A DNA stretch of 64,000 nucleotides from Caldifarciminota bacterium. Lineage in GTDB: Bacteria; Hydrothermota; Hydrothermia; LBFQ01; DSFT01. Shown here piece after piece: positions 36,092-44,791 of the stretch. A program made the translations under genes and the position numbers. Below the pieces are notes generated by a model. It had not been told where the DNA came from. It saw only the letters and a list, made by a program, of their open reading frames with translations, and did not search any database. Numbering within the stretch: the stretch's first letter is position 1; every line of letters starts with the position of its first letter. Location: contig JANXBH010000007.1 in the NCBI GenBank assembly GCA_025060695.1, positions 1-64,000 of the forward strand. The letters are read 5' to 3'.

Positions 36092-37072
36092 TTATTGAAT
36101 ACCGCTGTTTATTCTATAAACTTCCCAGTTATATGCGGTCTTTAGTATAAGTTCTAAATCGTCATACTTAGGTTCAAATTTTAATATACTTTTGATTTTT
36201 CTATTATCGCATATAAGTACTTCTGGGTCTCCTAATCTTCTTTCTGTAAACTCGTATTTAAATGGTTTCAAAATCTTATTTGCAAGTTCTACAACTTCAA
36301 GAACACTATAGCCCTTACCATAACCTAAATTAAATATATTACTCTGCTTTGTTTCTAATAGGTATTCAAGTGCTAATCTATGCAATCTTGCTAAATCAAG
36401 TATGTGAATATAGTCTCTAATTGCAGTACCATCCTTCGTGCTGTAGTCTTTGCCGTATATATATAGTTTTTCGTAAAAACCTAAAATAGTCCTAACTATT
36501 CTTGAAATTAAATGAGTTGGCTGTTTTTTATATTGACCCAACTTACTATCTAAGCTTGCACCTGCTGCGTTAAAGTATCTTAAAATTACATACTCAAAAT
36601 TGTATTTATTTTTTAAATCCATGATTGCTCTCTCAAAGAAAAACTTTGACCAACCATATGGATTTAGTGGTTCTATGGGATGATTTTCATCAACCGGAAT
36701 AATCTTAGGATTACCATATACAGCTGCAGTTGAGGAGAATATAAAGAACTTTAGATTTCTGTCTAAGAAGAACTTTAGCATTTTTAGAGCTTTGTAAAAG
36801 TTATTTTCATAATATTTAAAGGGATTTTCAACAGACTCAGGTGCAACTATATATGCAGCGCAGTGAATAATTATATCAGGTTTAAAGTTTTCGTAAATAT
36901 CGTAAAGAATCTTTTCATTAGCAATATCACCTACTACTAACTTATGATTTCCAACTGCCCACTTATGACCTTCTTCAAGTGAATCAAGAACAAGCAATTC
37001 ATAGTCTTTAGATAATTCATTTAGAATAAAACTACCAACATAACCTGCACCACCAGTAATAAGGACTTTCAT
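36092..37072 (-). CDS. galE: UDP-glucose 4-epimerase
   Basis: A 326-residue short-chain dehydrogenase-fold enzyme. The NAD-binding [23 protein letters not shown], active-site SSTAAVYGN and YGWSK (Tyr-x3-Lys), and the YFNAAGA motif all match GalE. It supplies UDP-galactose for surface glycans, fitting the several glycosyltransferases nearby. Its start overlaps the aminotransferase stop by 4 bases. Confidence 0.93.
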   Translation of the reverse strand: MKVLITGGAGYVGSFILNELSKDYELLVLDSLEEGHKWAVGNHKLVVGDIANEKILYDIYENFKPDIIIHCAAYIVAPESVENPFKYYENNFYKALKMLKFFLDRNLKFFIFSSTAAVYGNPKIIPVDENHPIEPLNPYGWSKFFFERAIMDLKNKYNFEYVILRYFNAAGASLDSKLGQYKKQPTHLISRIVRTILGFYEKLYIYGKDYSTKDGTAIRDYIHILDLARLHRLALEYLLETKQSNIFNLGYGKGYSVLEVVELANKILKPFKYEFTERRLGDPEVLICDNRKIKSILKFEPKYDDLELILKTAYNWEVYRINSGIQ

Positions 37073-37893
37073 AAAATTCTTTCTTTAAATACTCTATAAA
37101 TTTTCAGTGTCCTTTCACCAACTTTATAGTTAAAATTATCTATTGACTTTACTGGCAAAATCTCCGTAGTCGTACCAGTAATAAAGCACTCTTCTATCCT
37201 TTCCAATTCATAAACATATATAGGTCTTTCAATAACTTCAAAGTTTAAGGATTTTGCTATGTTTAATACCTCATTTCTTGTTATACCAGCTAAAATTTCA
37301 TTTGTCAAGGGATGAGTAATGAGCTTATCGTCAATAAATGCAAAAAATGAACTAGAGGCACATTCTGTGATTTTTGAATTTTTTATAAAAAGAGCTTCAA
37401 ATCCACCTTTCCTTTTTGAGTATTCCTTCGCTAATACGTTAGGCAATAGATTTAAACTCTTAATATCGCACCTTTCCCATCTAATATCAGGGTAAGTAAA
37501 GAGTTTAACACCATTAAATCTAATACTTTCTTCAATAGGTTTAAATAGTCTAAATATAATAAAAAAATTAGACTCAACTTCATTTGGTGGAAATTCGTGC
37601 ATCCTTTCATATGAACCTCTAGAAACTTGGACATAAATTTTCACGTAGTCAATATTTAAAATCCTAATACCTTCATAAACAATATTTTCTATTTCCTCCT
37701 TACTATATGGAATTTTTAGGAAGATATTACTTGCACTATAAAATAGTCTGTTTAAGTGTTCATCCAATTTAAAAGGTTTATTATAATACGATAAGACTAC
37801 TTCATAAACACCATCTCCAAAATTAACTGCCCTTTCCTCTATTGGTAAATATGCGTCTTTACAAAACTTATCTTTAAAAAAATATAAATACAC
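37069..37893 (-). CDS. Fold-type IV aminotransferase (D-amino-acid or branched-chain type)
   Basis: A 274-residue PLP enzyme. The N-terminus FGDGVYEVVLSYYNKPF, then YVQVSRGSYERMHEFPPN, and KSLNLLPNVLAKEYSKRKGG with the later EILAGITRNEVLNIA match fold-type IV enzymes. The RGSYERMHEFP pattern is closest to D-alanine aminotransferase, so a D-amino-acid role (peptidoglycan precursors) is likely, with IlvE-like activity as the alternative. The start is GTG 37893, with a TAAAAT box 8 nt upstream. Its first nine codons are inside the 74-bp repeat. Confidence 0.85.
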   Translation of the reverse strand: MYLYFFKDKFCKDAYLPIEERAVNFGDGVYEVVLSYYNKPFKLDEHLNRLFYSASNIFLKIPYSKEEIENIVYEGIRILNIDYVKIYVQVSRGSYERMHEFPPNEVESNFFIIFRLFKPIEESIRFNGVKLFTYPDIRWERCDIKSLNLLPNVLAKEYSKRKGGFEALFIKNSKITECASSSFFAFIDDKLITHPLTNEILAGITRNEVLNIAKSLNFEVIERPIYVYELERIEECFITGTTTEILPVKSIDNFNYKVGERTLKIYRVFKERIL

Positions 37894-37941
37894 GATTGAA
37901 AATTTTAAAGTAAGTGCTTTAAAATTCTAAAAATTAAAAAG
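37868..37941. repeat. 74-bp direct repeat, left copy flanking the R-M cassette
   Basis: Identical to 40380-40453 except at three positions (37889, 37927, 37931). It contains the first codons of the aminotransferase gene and both facing promoter boxes. Confidence 0.95.
37902..37925. promoter_or_regulatory. Divergent promoter pair, aminotransferase / R-M operon
   Basis: Minus box ATTTTA at 37902-37907, 8 nt from GTG 37893. Plus box TAAAAT at 37920-37925; the DNA methylase ATG is at 37949, so its leader would be about 17 nt with no Shine-Dalgarno. TTGAAA at 37896-37901 could be a -35 for the plus box. Confidence 0.55.
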
Positions 37942-37948
37942 TTTTAAA

Positions 37949-39385
37949 ATGACTCAATTTATTGGGTCTAAACGCCAGCGTGCTTTTGGTGAATATCTAA
38001 CTCCTACTACCTTACTTCAAGAATATATATTGCCCGAAATTACTCCTCTGCTTACAAAGTACATCTGGGTGGATTTGTTTGCTGGTGAAGGAAACTTGAT
38101 TTTACCTTTGCTTGAACTTTTCCCACTTCCTGAAAGAAAAGACTTTTTTGAAAAACACATTTTCTTGTATGACATTCAACCTGAAATGGTTGAAAAGAGT
38201 ATCCAGCGTGCTATCAAGATGGGCATTCCTGAAGCACTAGCACGTCAAAACATCAAATGTCAAGACACACTTGCTAACTATCCTATAGAAATATTTAAAA
38301 GCCATTTACCTGTATTCCATATTACAAATCCGCCCTACCTCTATATTGGCTACATCGTAAAGCATCTTGATACACACTACTATCTTGAGTATTTCAAAGG
38401 TGATAATGAAGGCTACCAAGATCTTTACCAAATAGCGCTTATGAACGACCTAAGACATAACATTCCACGTATGGTTTATATAATTCCCACAAACTTCCTG
38501 TTTGGTTTTTCCAACTCAAATAAGATACGCGATGACTTTTTAAAGTTTTACAGAATTGAAAAAGCGGTTATTTTTGAAAAAGAACTTTTCAAGCATACTG
38601 GAGTTCATGTAGCAATCTGCTTTTTTAATCGCAAAGAGTTTCCCGCCATTGAAGTGCAAGAGTTTGAAGGCTTGAAGATTAACTACACAGTTCAAAAGCG
38701 ATTTTATCGCCTATTGCCTAAACTTCACTATAGAGCTGGTACCGAGTTTGAGGAATTTACAGCAAGATTTCGTGCTCCTAATCCGCTCAAGGTTAAGTAC
38801 TATCTAAACCTATTTACTTTGGAAAACCATAAAGGTAGCTATTCACTCCGTCTCGTTAACGCAAATAAATACGCGAGCAACAAATATCACAAATTTATAG
38901 CACAAGTTAGCGAAGAGCTATATAGGCTTGTAAAAGCTAATCCGCTGTTCTTGCGAACGCTAGATACAGGAAACCATAGTGGGCGTGCTGGGCTATATTT
39001 AATTCCTGAAGAGTTTAATGCAGACGGGATTGTAGTAACTAAGTCGCCCTATCGCACTCATCCAATTCAGGTCTTTTTAGAACCTTCCTTACCCCACGAA
39101 GACATTTTGCTCTTGAAAGATTACTTTAACTTACTACTGGAGCACTTTCGTAAGCTTACGGACAGCGAATTTATGACTACTTACAAGTATTCAAATAGTA
39201 AGTACACTCGCAAGTATCTTGGCTTAACTCAGGCAAAAGCACTCATTGAAACCTTTCCCTATAAAAACATTTCAGAAGCACAGCGCGAAGAACTAAGGGA
39301 ATTAGTCCGAAGCAAGGATACTAATGGTATTTTGCGCTTTCTTGAATCCATTCGTACAGGAGGCAGATTAAATTATGGGGCTTAA
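37949..39385 (+). CDS. DNA adenine-N6 methyltransferase of a type II restriction-modification system
   Basis: A 478-residue methylase. Motif I (WVDLFAGEGNLILP) binds SAM, motif IV is NPPYLY at residues 127-132, and the opening QRAFGEYLTP is typical of the Eco57I/TaqI-like gamma class. The rest is probably the target-recognition domain. Codon use differs sharply from its neighbours: CGC and CGT arginine codons are frequent here while surrounding genes use AGA/AGG, and base composition is less AT-rich. With the 74-bp flanking repeats this marks the cassette as recently acquired. It overlaps the next gene by 11 bases. Confidence 0.88.
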   Translation: MTQFIGSKRQRAFGEYLTPTTLLQEYILPEITPLLTKYIWVDLFAGEGNLILPLLELFPLPERKDFFEKHIFLYDIQPEMVEKSIQRAIKMGIPEALARQNIKCQDTLANYPIEIFKSHLPVFHITNPPYLYIGYIVKHLDTHYYLEYFKGDNEGYQDLYQIALMNDLRHNIPRMVYIIPTNFLFGFSNSNKIRDDFLKFYRIEKAVIFEKELFKHTGVHVAICFFNRKEFPAIEVQEFEGLKINYTVQKRFYRLLPKLHYRAGTEFEEFTARFRAPNPLKVKYYLNLFTLENHKGSYSLRLVNANKYASNKYHKFIAQVSEELYRLVKANPLFLRTLDTGNHSGRAGLYLIPEEFNADGIVVTKSPYRTHPIQVFLEPSLPHEDILLLKDYFNLLLEHFRKLTDSEFMTTYKYSNSKYTRKYLGLTQAKALIETFPYKNISEAQREELRELVRSKDTNGILRFLESIRTGGRLNYGA

Positions 39386-40013
39386 AAAAAACATAGAGTA
39401 CTGGAACATATCTTTGCAACATCCGGAGTTAATCGGCGAAGAATTTTACAAGCGTGATGAGATTATTATTGAAGATAATTCGTACCTTGACGATGTAGCT
39501 CGTCTACGCGAATTAATTATTGCTTATTGTACTTTGAAAGAGATGGAGTTAAACTATGATGTATATAATCATATCATCGTTAGTATAGACGATATATTGA
39601 GAAATAGAGAAAATATTCAATACACTGAGTTCGTTGCCTACTGGAAATGTCTAGATATGACTTTTAGTGTTTACAATGCAATTCAGGAAGATAGATTGCG
39701 GCTTCAGATACTTACTGAAGCTTTAAATGAATACTGTCTGCAACGACGTAAGTTATATGACAGATTGGGATATAGCCATATAGTACAACAAGCGCTTTAT
39801 GACAATTCTAGCTCTCGCTCGCAAGGTACATCTGGAATGAATAAACTCCAAGCAATTCTCTATGAGGCAACAGGACAGAAAATTCCAGAAGTGAGTAAAA
39901 TTAATGAATTTCATGCTTTACCTATCTGCCAAATAATTCCCAAAAAAGGCTCGTTTAAAGAGTTAATGCAAAGCCTCAAAGCGAATTATAGTTTTGGGGA
40001 GAACCGACAGTGA
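39375..40013 (+). CDS. Probable restriction endonuclease, N-terminal part
   Basis: A 212-residue, largely helical protein with no motif I can name (YLDDVARLRELIIAYCTLKE, then WKCLDMTFSVYNAIQED). Its place directly after the methylase, with an 11-base overlap and the same foreign codon use, suggests the cognate endonuclease. It ends just before an ORF that contains an ExK-type nuclease core, so the two may be two subunits or one gene split by a frameshift around 39992-40013. Function rests on context. Confidence 0.55.
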   Translation: MGLKKNIEYWNISLQHPELIGEEFYKRDEIIIEDNSYLDDVARLRELIIAYCTLKEMELNYDVYNHIIVSIDDILRNRENIQYTEFVAYWKCLDMTFSVYNAIQEDRLRLQILTEALNEYCLQRRKLYDRLGYSHIVQQALYDNSSSRSQGTSGMNKLQAILYEATGQKIPEVSKINEFHALPICQIIPKKGSFKELMQSLKANYSFGENRQ

Positions 40014-40315
40014 TTGAAGCAAAACACATTAAAGAGTCAGGTGGAAGTCAAGACAAACAGCTTAATGAATTAATCGCTTATATCAGTTATCAAGAACAGC
40101 AAAACTCACCTGTGAGGTATGTAGCATTTCTTGATGGTTTTTACTTTCATCTAATGGCATCAGCAACACAGGGAACTAAGCCCTACAGGCAACGTAGAGA
40201 CATAGAGAATGCGCTAAAACAAAATCCTCGCAACTATTTTGTCAACACAAGAGGTTTACGCGAATTACTGAGCGATGCTTATGAATATGCAACAAAAGTT
40301 AACCCAAAGCTTTAA
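40010..40315 (+). CDS. Probable restriction endonuclease, nuclease-core part
   Basis: A 101-residue protein starting at GTG 40010 within the upstream stop (GTGA overlap). Its start, IEAKHIKESGGSQDKQLNEL, has the E-x-K half of a PD-(D/E)XK nuclease site followed by the Gly/Gln pattern seen in some type II restriction enzymes. The matching acidic residue should lie upstream, so the piece is unlikely to cut DNA alone. The same frame is open upstream back to 39992, consistent with either coupling or a frameshift. It closes the cassette. Confidence 0.55.
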   Translation: MIEAKHIKESGGSQDKQLNELIAYISYQEQQNSPVRYVAFLDGFYFHLMASATQGTKPYRQRRDIENALKQNPRNYFVNTRGLRELLSDAYEYATKVNPKL

Positions 40316-40375
40316 TAGACAAAAACCCAGTGTGAAAGTTTTAGAAACAGCAAAAATAAAAACTTAAAGGAAACT

Positions 40376-40405
40376 TCATTTATCTTTAAAAAAATATAAA
40401 CACAC
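40376..40405 (-). pseudogene. Nine-codon remnant of the aminotransferase gene
   Basis: On the minus strand GTG at 40405 starts MCLYFFKDK and then stops at TGA. The intact gene starts MYLYFFKDK. This is the duplicated 5' end of the gene at 37069-37893, carried in the right copy of the repeat. Confidence 0.9.
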
Positions 40406-40453
40406 GATTGAAAATTTTAAAGTAAGTGCTTTAAAATTTTAAGAATTAAAAAG
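40380..40453. repeat. 74-bp direct repeat, right copy flanking the R-M cassette
   Basis: Matches 37868-37941 at 71 of 74 positions with no gaps; offset 2512 bp. It supplies the promoter for the surface-protein gene at 40464. Confidence 0.95.
40432..40437 (+). promoter_or_regulatory. TAAAAT box in right repeat, upstream of surface-protein gene
   Basis: GCTTTAAAATTTT; the ATG at 40464 is 26 nt further on and has an AAAAAGGGGG ribosome site, so this transcript carries a short leader. Confidence 0.5.
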
Positions 40454-40463
40454 GGGGTTAAAG

Positions 40464-42278
40464 ATGGTGTGGGTAATGCTTTATATTAGTGAAATGAAAT
40501 ACTTAGAGAAATCAGGAGGTGAATGGGTATACATCTCATCTTCAGATAGTGGTATATTAAAAAAGGTTCATAACTACACTCATCCATATCCAATTGTAGA
40601 GAAAAAAGTAAACCCCTATCAAAATAAAGTATACAGAAAACCTGTAAGTACCAATCATATATCCGATAGTTTGTCGCAAGAATTTCAAATAACTTACTCA
40701 GGGACAGTAAGGGACGTAAAAGCAGCATATTCAAGAAGAATAGGTAGAGTAGTATATACTTGGAGTGAACAAGATCCAAGCTGCAACAATACATATTGTC
40801 TTCATGTCTGGAGAGAAGGTTATCCATATATTTACGTATTTGCATGGCCCGGTACATCAGATCCTGATATAGCTATTGGTGATACAAATAGATGGGCACT
40901 TATAAGTTTTAACGATGCGGCTGATGATAGCTTGTATTGGATATACTACGACCTTATAGCAGATACATTTTCTTATTACTACTGGGCATATGAACCATTA
41001 GATATTAGAATTGGAAATACCTGTGAACATTGGGAGAGCTTCTCTGTATTTCAAGAACCATTACCAAATGGTAATTATGCAACATTCTTTAGTGAAGTTT
41101 CAAGATGGTGGAATACTAATAATCAGTGCAACTATTCACCAGGTCAAGATATAGACTCATCTGGAGCATATATAGGAAGTTTTCTATTTGGAGGAAGGCC
41201 CCAAGTAGGCTTAATATCTGGAAGCTATAGGAATATTTTAGGATTTATGCACTTCTATGAAAATCCTTCTAGTGATAGAGCAAGGAGAATTTCTATTAAC
41301 TTTGGTAGGGATTATCTCTATCATCCAATTGCTAAAAATAATAACAATATTTACTTTATTGCCTATGAGCTTCAAGTTTGGAGACCTCCAAGAAATGTAG
41401 TAAATAAACAGCAATGGATAGATTTTGTAGTAATAAATCAAAATAGAGATACAATAAACACAGGAAGGGTCGCAAATAGACTAATATCAGGAGCAAGCAA
41501 TTATATATCTATGTCAGAAGATACATTTCCTGCAAAGCATCCTGATATTGCAAGCAACGGAAATACTTTCACAGTTGCATTTACAAGAGTCTATACAAAT
41601 TTAAATAATTGGGATGTATCTACGGGTGATTATGACATTGGAAGAAGATTTGTAGCTTTTGGAACTAATGGCTGTAATACTAATAGATGGTGTGTTTATG
41701 GTGGAAACTATGCAGCAAGAAGTTCAAGAAGAGAATATCATCCAAGAATAGAATTTGATAGACAGAATTACATTTTAGCGTATGGGGATTCTATGTTTTC
41801 TTTACCGTCATCAAAACTTAGATGGAGAGAAGTTAGCAACATAGATGGAAGCTATTCTGATACCACAGGAAGAGCAGTCACAAACAATCTATTTAGATAT
41901 AGTTGGGGAACAATTACAAGTTCATTTGATTTAGTTCCTACTCTTGATACTGTAAGGTGTCAGGATAATACTTGGAGAAGGGTAATGAGATTTGTATACA
42001 TAAAAACAACAAATGGAACAAATAGGGATGTATATTATAGAAGAATGCTATTTACAGGATGTATAACACCTGTTAATATTGTTGAAGCTGAAAACAAACC
42101 ATTTTATTTTGATTATAACACTAAGAACATTATATTAAATAGAGACGAACCTTTAAAGATTTACGACGTTTCAGGAAAACTAATTATGGTTATAAGCAAA
42201 AGGGGAAAATATGAACTAAATCATCTTAATAAGGGGATTTACTTTATAAACAGAAACTACAAGATAGTTATAAATTAG
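40464..42278 (+). CDS. Secreted surface protein with C-terminal sorting domain
   Basis: A 604-residue exported protein, Trp/Tyr/Arg-rich with repeated beta-propeller-like strands (KAAYSRRIGRVVYTW, SDPDIAIGDTNRWALISF, KHPDIASNGNTFTVAF). Several cysteines are present. The last 60 residues form a type IX sorting-like domain (LKIYDVSGKLIMVI, NKGIYFINR). No enzyme motif seen; the body resembles sialidase-type or exo-alpha propellers without clear Asp boxes. The ancestral layout probably had this gene directly divergent from the aminotransferase gene before the R-M insertion. Its end overlaps tadA by 11 bases. Confidence 0.75.
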   Translation: MVWVMLYISEMKYLEKSGGEWVYISSSDSGILKKVHNYTHPYPIVEKKVNPYQNKVYRKPVSTNHISDSLSQEFQITYSGTVRDVKAAYSRRIGRVVYTWSEQDPSCNNTYCLHVWREGYPYIYVFAWPGTSDPDIAIGDTNRWALISFNDAADDSLYWIYYDLIADTFSYYYWAYEPLDIRIGNTCEHWESFSVFQEPLPNGNYATFFSEVSRWWNTNNQCNYSPGQDIDSSGAYIGSFLFGGRPQVGLISGSYRNILGFMHFYENPSSDRARRISINFGRDYLYHPIAKNNNNIYFIAYELQVWRPPRNVVNKQQWIDFVVINQNRDTINTGRVANRLISGASNYISMSEDTFPAKHPDIASNGNTFTVAFTRVYTNLNNWDVSTGDYDIGRRFVAFGTNGCNTNRWCVYGGNYAARSSRREYHPRIEFDRQNYILAYGDSMFSLPSSKLRWREVSNIDGSYSDTTGRAVTNNLFRYSWGTITSSFDLVPTLDTVRCQDNTWRRVMRFVYIKTTNGTNRDVYYRRMLFTGCITPVNIVEAENKPFYFDYNTKNIILNRDEPLKIYDVSGKLIMVISKRGKYELNHLNKGIYFINRNYKIVIN

Positions 42279-42720
42279 AATTTTTAAAGAATTTTCTTAA
42301 GAGTTCTTTAAATTCTTCTTCAAAGTAGGAGGCTTTTCTTACAATAATTCTATGATTTAGCCTTATGTCAATTGGAATTTGATATAAGCTATAAACACCT
42401 CCAAACTTTTGATCTCTTAAAACATATACTATTTCAGATATTCGAGAAAGAACACATGCAAAAGCACACATTATACAAGGTTCTAAATTCACATAAATTT
42501 TGCAATTATAGAGATATCTACTTTTCAACTTTTTAGCAGCTTTTTTTATAGCTCTAATTTCCGCATGACCAAGTACATCCATTTTAGTTCTATTTATAGC
42601 CTTTGAAACTATAGAATTATTCTCATCCACTACTATTGCACATACAGGAATTTCATTTTGTTCTATTGCTTTTTTACAACCTGTCAAAATAGTTTTAAAG
42701 ATTTGTTCTTCAGTTAGCAC
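42268..42720 (-). CDS. tadA: tRNA adenosine-34 deaminase
   Basis: A 150-residue zinc deaminase making inosine at the wobble position of tRNA-Arg(ACG). Motifs HAEIRAI and EPCIMCAFAC (HAE, PCxxC) bind zinc. It starts at GTG 42720 inside the rimO end. A cytosine or guanine deaminase is possible, but the spacing and neighbouring sequence fit TadA. Confidence 0.87.
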   Translation of the reverse strand: MLTEEQIFKTILTGCKKAIEQNEIPVCAIVVDENNSIVSKAINRTKMDVLGHAEIRAIKKAAKKLKSRYLYNCKIYVNLEPCIMCAFACVLSRISEIVYVLRDQKFGGVYSLYQIPIDIRLNHRIIVRKASYFEEEFKELLRKFFKNSNL

Positions 42721-44009
42721 ACTAAATCACCTAATTCGTTCACTGAAGTTATATTTACTTTGTAAATTTCCCCGGGTTTATATACTCCTTTTAAAACAAC
42801 ACTTCCATCAACATTGGGTGCATCGTACACACTTCTACCATAAAAATAACCTTTTTCGTAATATTCTACAAGAACATCTAATTCCCTTCCAACAAGACTA
42901 TTTTGAAATTCTAAAAACTTCCTAAAAGCAATTTCTCTTGCTATTTCGTACCTTTCATTTTTAGTCTCTTCATCAAGTTGTTCATCAATATAATAAGAAC
43001 TCGTTCCTTCTTCTCTATAGTATGGAAAAACTCCTATTCTTGAAAACAGACTATTTTCAATAAAATCCATTAGTTCTTCAAACTCACTATTTGTTTCAGA
43101 TGGAAAACCTACTATAATTTCAGTCCTCAAAGTATAATCTTTAAAGTACTTGTCTATAATCTCAAGCGCCTTTAAGATAGCTCTTTTTCCTCCACTTCTA
43201 TTCATAAGTTTTAAAATTCTATCATTTATATGCTGAATTGGTAGTTCAAGATATGGAACAAACTTAGAATTAGCTAAATTTTTAACGATTTCTTCATTTT
43301 TTGAAATTCCATATGGATGAACGTAAAGCAGTCTAAACCAACTAATATTGTCAATTTTATTTATCTCTTCAATAAGCTCTAAAAGTGAAAATTTTCCATA
43401 TAAGTCATAACCATATAGTGTAATATCTTGCGCAACTAATACAACTTCCTTTATATTCAATCTGGCTAATTCCTTTATTTCACTTACTATATCCTCTATT
43501 GGTCTTGAACGAAAATTACCTCTAATTGATGGAATGACACAAAACGAGCACCTCCTTGAACAACCTTCTCCAATCTTTACATATGCATAGTAATTAGTAG
43601 TTATTGCTCTTGGCAATTTTGAACTTGGAATATACCTTGGGTTTTCAAATATTCTTGGTTTTAATCTTCCTTCTATTAAATCTACTATATTTGGTATATC
43701 GTCATGTCCGATAAACAAGTCTACATCCTTTAATTCTTGTAATATTTCATTCTTCTTTCTTTGAACTAAACAACCAGCCACAACTACCTTTTCAACTTTG
43801 CCTTTTTTCTTTTTTTCTAAATAACTCAATATCTCCGCTTTACTCTCCTCTATTGCACTACTAAGAAACCCACAAGTATTTATTATAACTATTTGTGGAT
43901 TTTCTGAAAATTTATAATTAGCACCTTCCATTAAGCCCATAATAATCTCGCTATCTACTAAATTCTTTGGACAACCAAGATTTACTATTTTATACGTTTT
44001 TTTAGGCAC
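42714..44009 (-). CDS. rimO: Ribosomal protein S12 methylthiotransferase RimO
   Basis: A 431-residue radical-SAM enzyme that methylthiolates Asp of S12. The N-terminal domain begins NLGCPKNLVDSE, the radical-SAM cluster is CSRRCSFCVIP, and the SIRGNFRSRP and LRTEIIVGFPSET stretches are typical. The TRAM domain ends the protein. Starts at GTG 44009 with a TAAAAT box 7 nt upstream. The GCPKNLVDSE motif separates it from MiaB. Confidence 0.94.
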   Translation of the reverse strand: MPKKTYKIVNLGCPKNLVDSEIIMGLMEGANYKFSENPQIVIINTCGFLSSAIEESKAEILSYLEKKKKGKVEKVVVAGCLVQRKKNEILQELKDVDLFIGHDDIPNIVDLIEGRLKPRIFENPRYIPSSKLPRAITTNYYAYVKIGEGCSRRCSFCVIPSIRGNFRSRPIEDIVSEIKELARLNIKEVVLVAQDITLYGYDLYGKFSLLELIEEINKIDNISWFRLLYVHPYGISKNEEIVKNLANSKFVPYLELPIQHINDRILKLMNRSGGKRAILKALEIIDKYFKDYTLRTEIIVGFPSETNSEFEELMDFIENSLFSRIGVFPYYREEGTSSYYIDEQLDEETKNERYEIAREIAFRKFLEFQNSLVGRELDVLVEYYEKGYFYGRSVYDAPNVDGSVVLKGVYKPGEIYKVNITSVNELGDLVC

Positions 44010-44016
44010 TCAGTAA

Positions 44017-44044
44017 ATTTTAAAGTTTTAAGAAGCTTTAAAAT
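44017..44044. promoter_or_regulatory. Divergent promoter pair, rimO / split HPr-kinase genes
   Basis: Minus box ATTTTA 44017-44022, 7 nt from GTG 44009. Plus box TAAAAT 44039-44044, 6 nt from ATG 44051. AAATTTTAAAG and GCTTTAAAATTT form an inverted pair. Confidence 0.6.
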
Positions 44045-44050
44045 TTTTAT

Positions 44051-44791
44051 ATGAAAGAATTTTTAAAAGAAATTAAAGAAAATCTATCTCAGGATAGTAT
44101 AAAATCTAAGATAATTGAAATCGCAAAAAAAAGAAATATAAATGTAAGTTTTAAGACATCAATTCACTTACATTCTGCAGCAGATTTAATATCAGATGGT
44201 AAATTAGAATTTTTTAAGGGAGAAAAGGGTGTTATATTAAACAAATTAGAAAAGGGTTATTTGTTGAAGTTTGATTTGGTTGTAAAACTAAATGCCTTAT
44301 TGGTTTCAATTATTTTAGAAGAAGAGTTTTCTTATGACTACTTAGACCCTTATGACATGATATTTAGAATTACAGATAGAAATATAAATTACTTAGACCA
44401 GATTTCTGCCTTAGGAAGTTTACTAAATGTTATTTCCTTAGGAAATATTGCCCTATATAGAGGAGAAAGCGTTATTTTTGAGGACAATCTAAGTGAAGTA
44501 AATTATAACCTAAATAGTATTGCTATAGGAGAAGAAGTAGAGAGAACGATAAAAGATACAAGTGGAAAAATTATTCCAGTTATTATGTCAAATATAGGGG
44601 TAGTATTTAGATACAGTTCAATTCCAATAATTTATGTAGATGAAGAGCTTTTAAAGTTTTCAACGGAAAGCCCTATAACAGGGCTTTTAAATATAAACTC
44701 TGAAATAAATAAATTCTTGCATAAAACCCAGAATGCAAAAACTCTTCCTGTTACTATTGAAGCACAGTTTCACAGCATTATATTAGATTGA
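44051..44791 (+). CDS. HPr kinase N-terminal partner (divergent)
   Basis: A 246-residue soluble protein. It stops where the kinase domain of the next ORF begins (TGATG overlap), which is the domain boundary of HPr kinase/phosphorylase. Yet it is longer than a normal N-domain (about 130 residues). The stretch YDMIFRITDRNINYLDQISA recalls the C-terminal part of a PTS EIIA domain but lacks its phosphorylated His, and SIPIIYVDEELLKF with TGLLNINSEINKFL could be the HprK N-domain. I therefore suggest a degenerate EIIA-like plus HprK-N module; confidence is low. Confidence 0.45.
   Translation: MKEFLKEIKENLSQDSIKSKIIEIAKKRNINVSFKTSIHLHSAADLISDGKLEFFKGEKGVILNKLEKGYLLKFDLVVKLNALLVSIILEEEFSYDYLDPYDMIFRITDRNINYLDQISALGSLLNVISLGNIALYRGESVIFEDNLSEVNYNLNSIAIGEEVERTIKDTSGKIIPVIMSNIGVVFRYSSIPIIYVDEELLKFSTESPITGLLNINSEINKFLHKTQNAKTLPVTIEAQFHSIILD

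Noticed and set aside
39989-40013. Programmed -1 frameshift at GTTTTGGGGAG in the restriction gene
   Set aside because: The heptamer does not match the X XXY YYZ slippery pattern, so I leave the cause open.
37942-40379. Insertion sequence or integron carrying the R-M genes
   Set aside because: No transposase, integrase or terminal inverted repeats; only direct repeats made of host promoter sequence.
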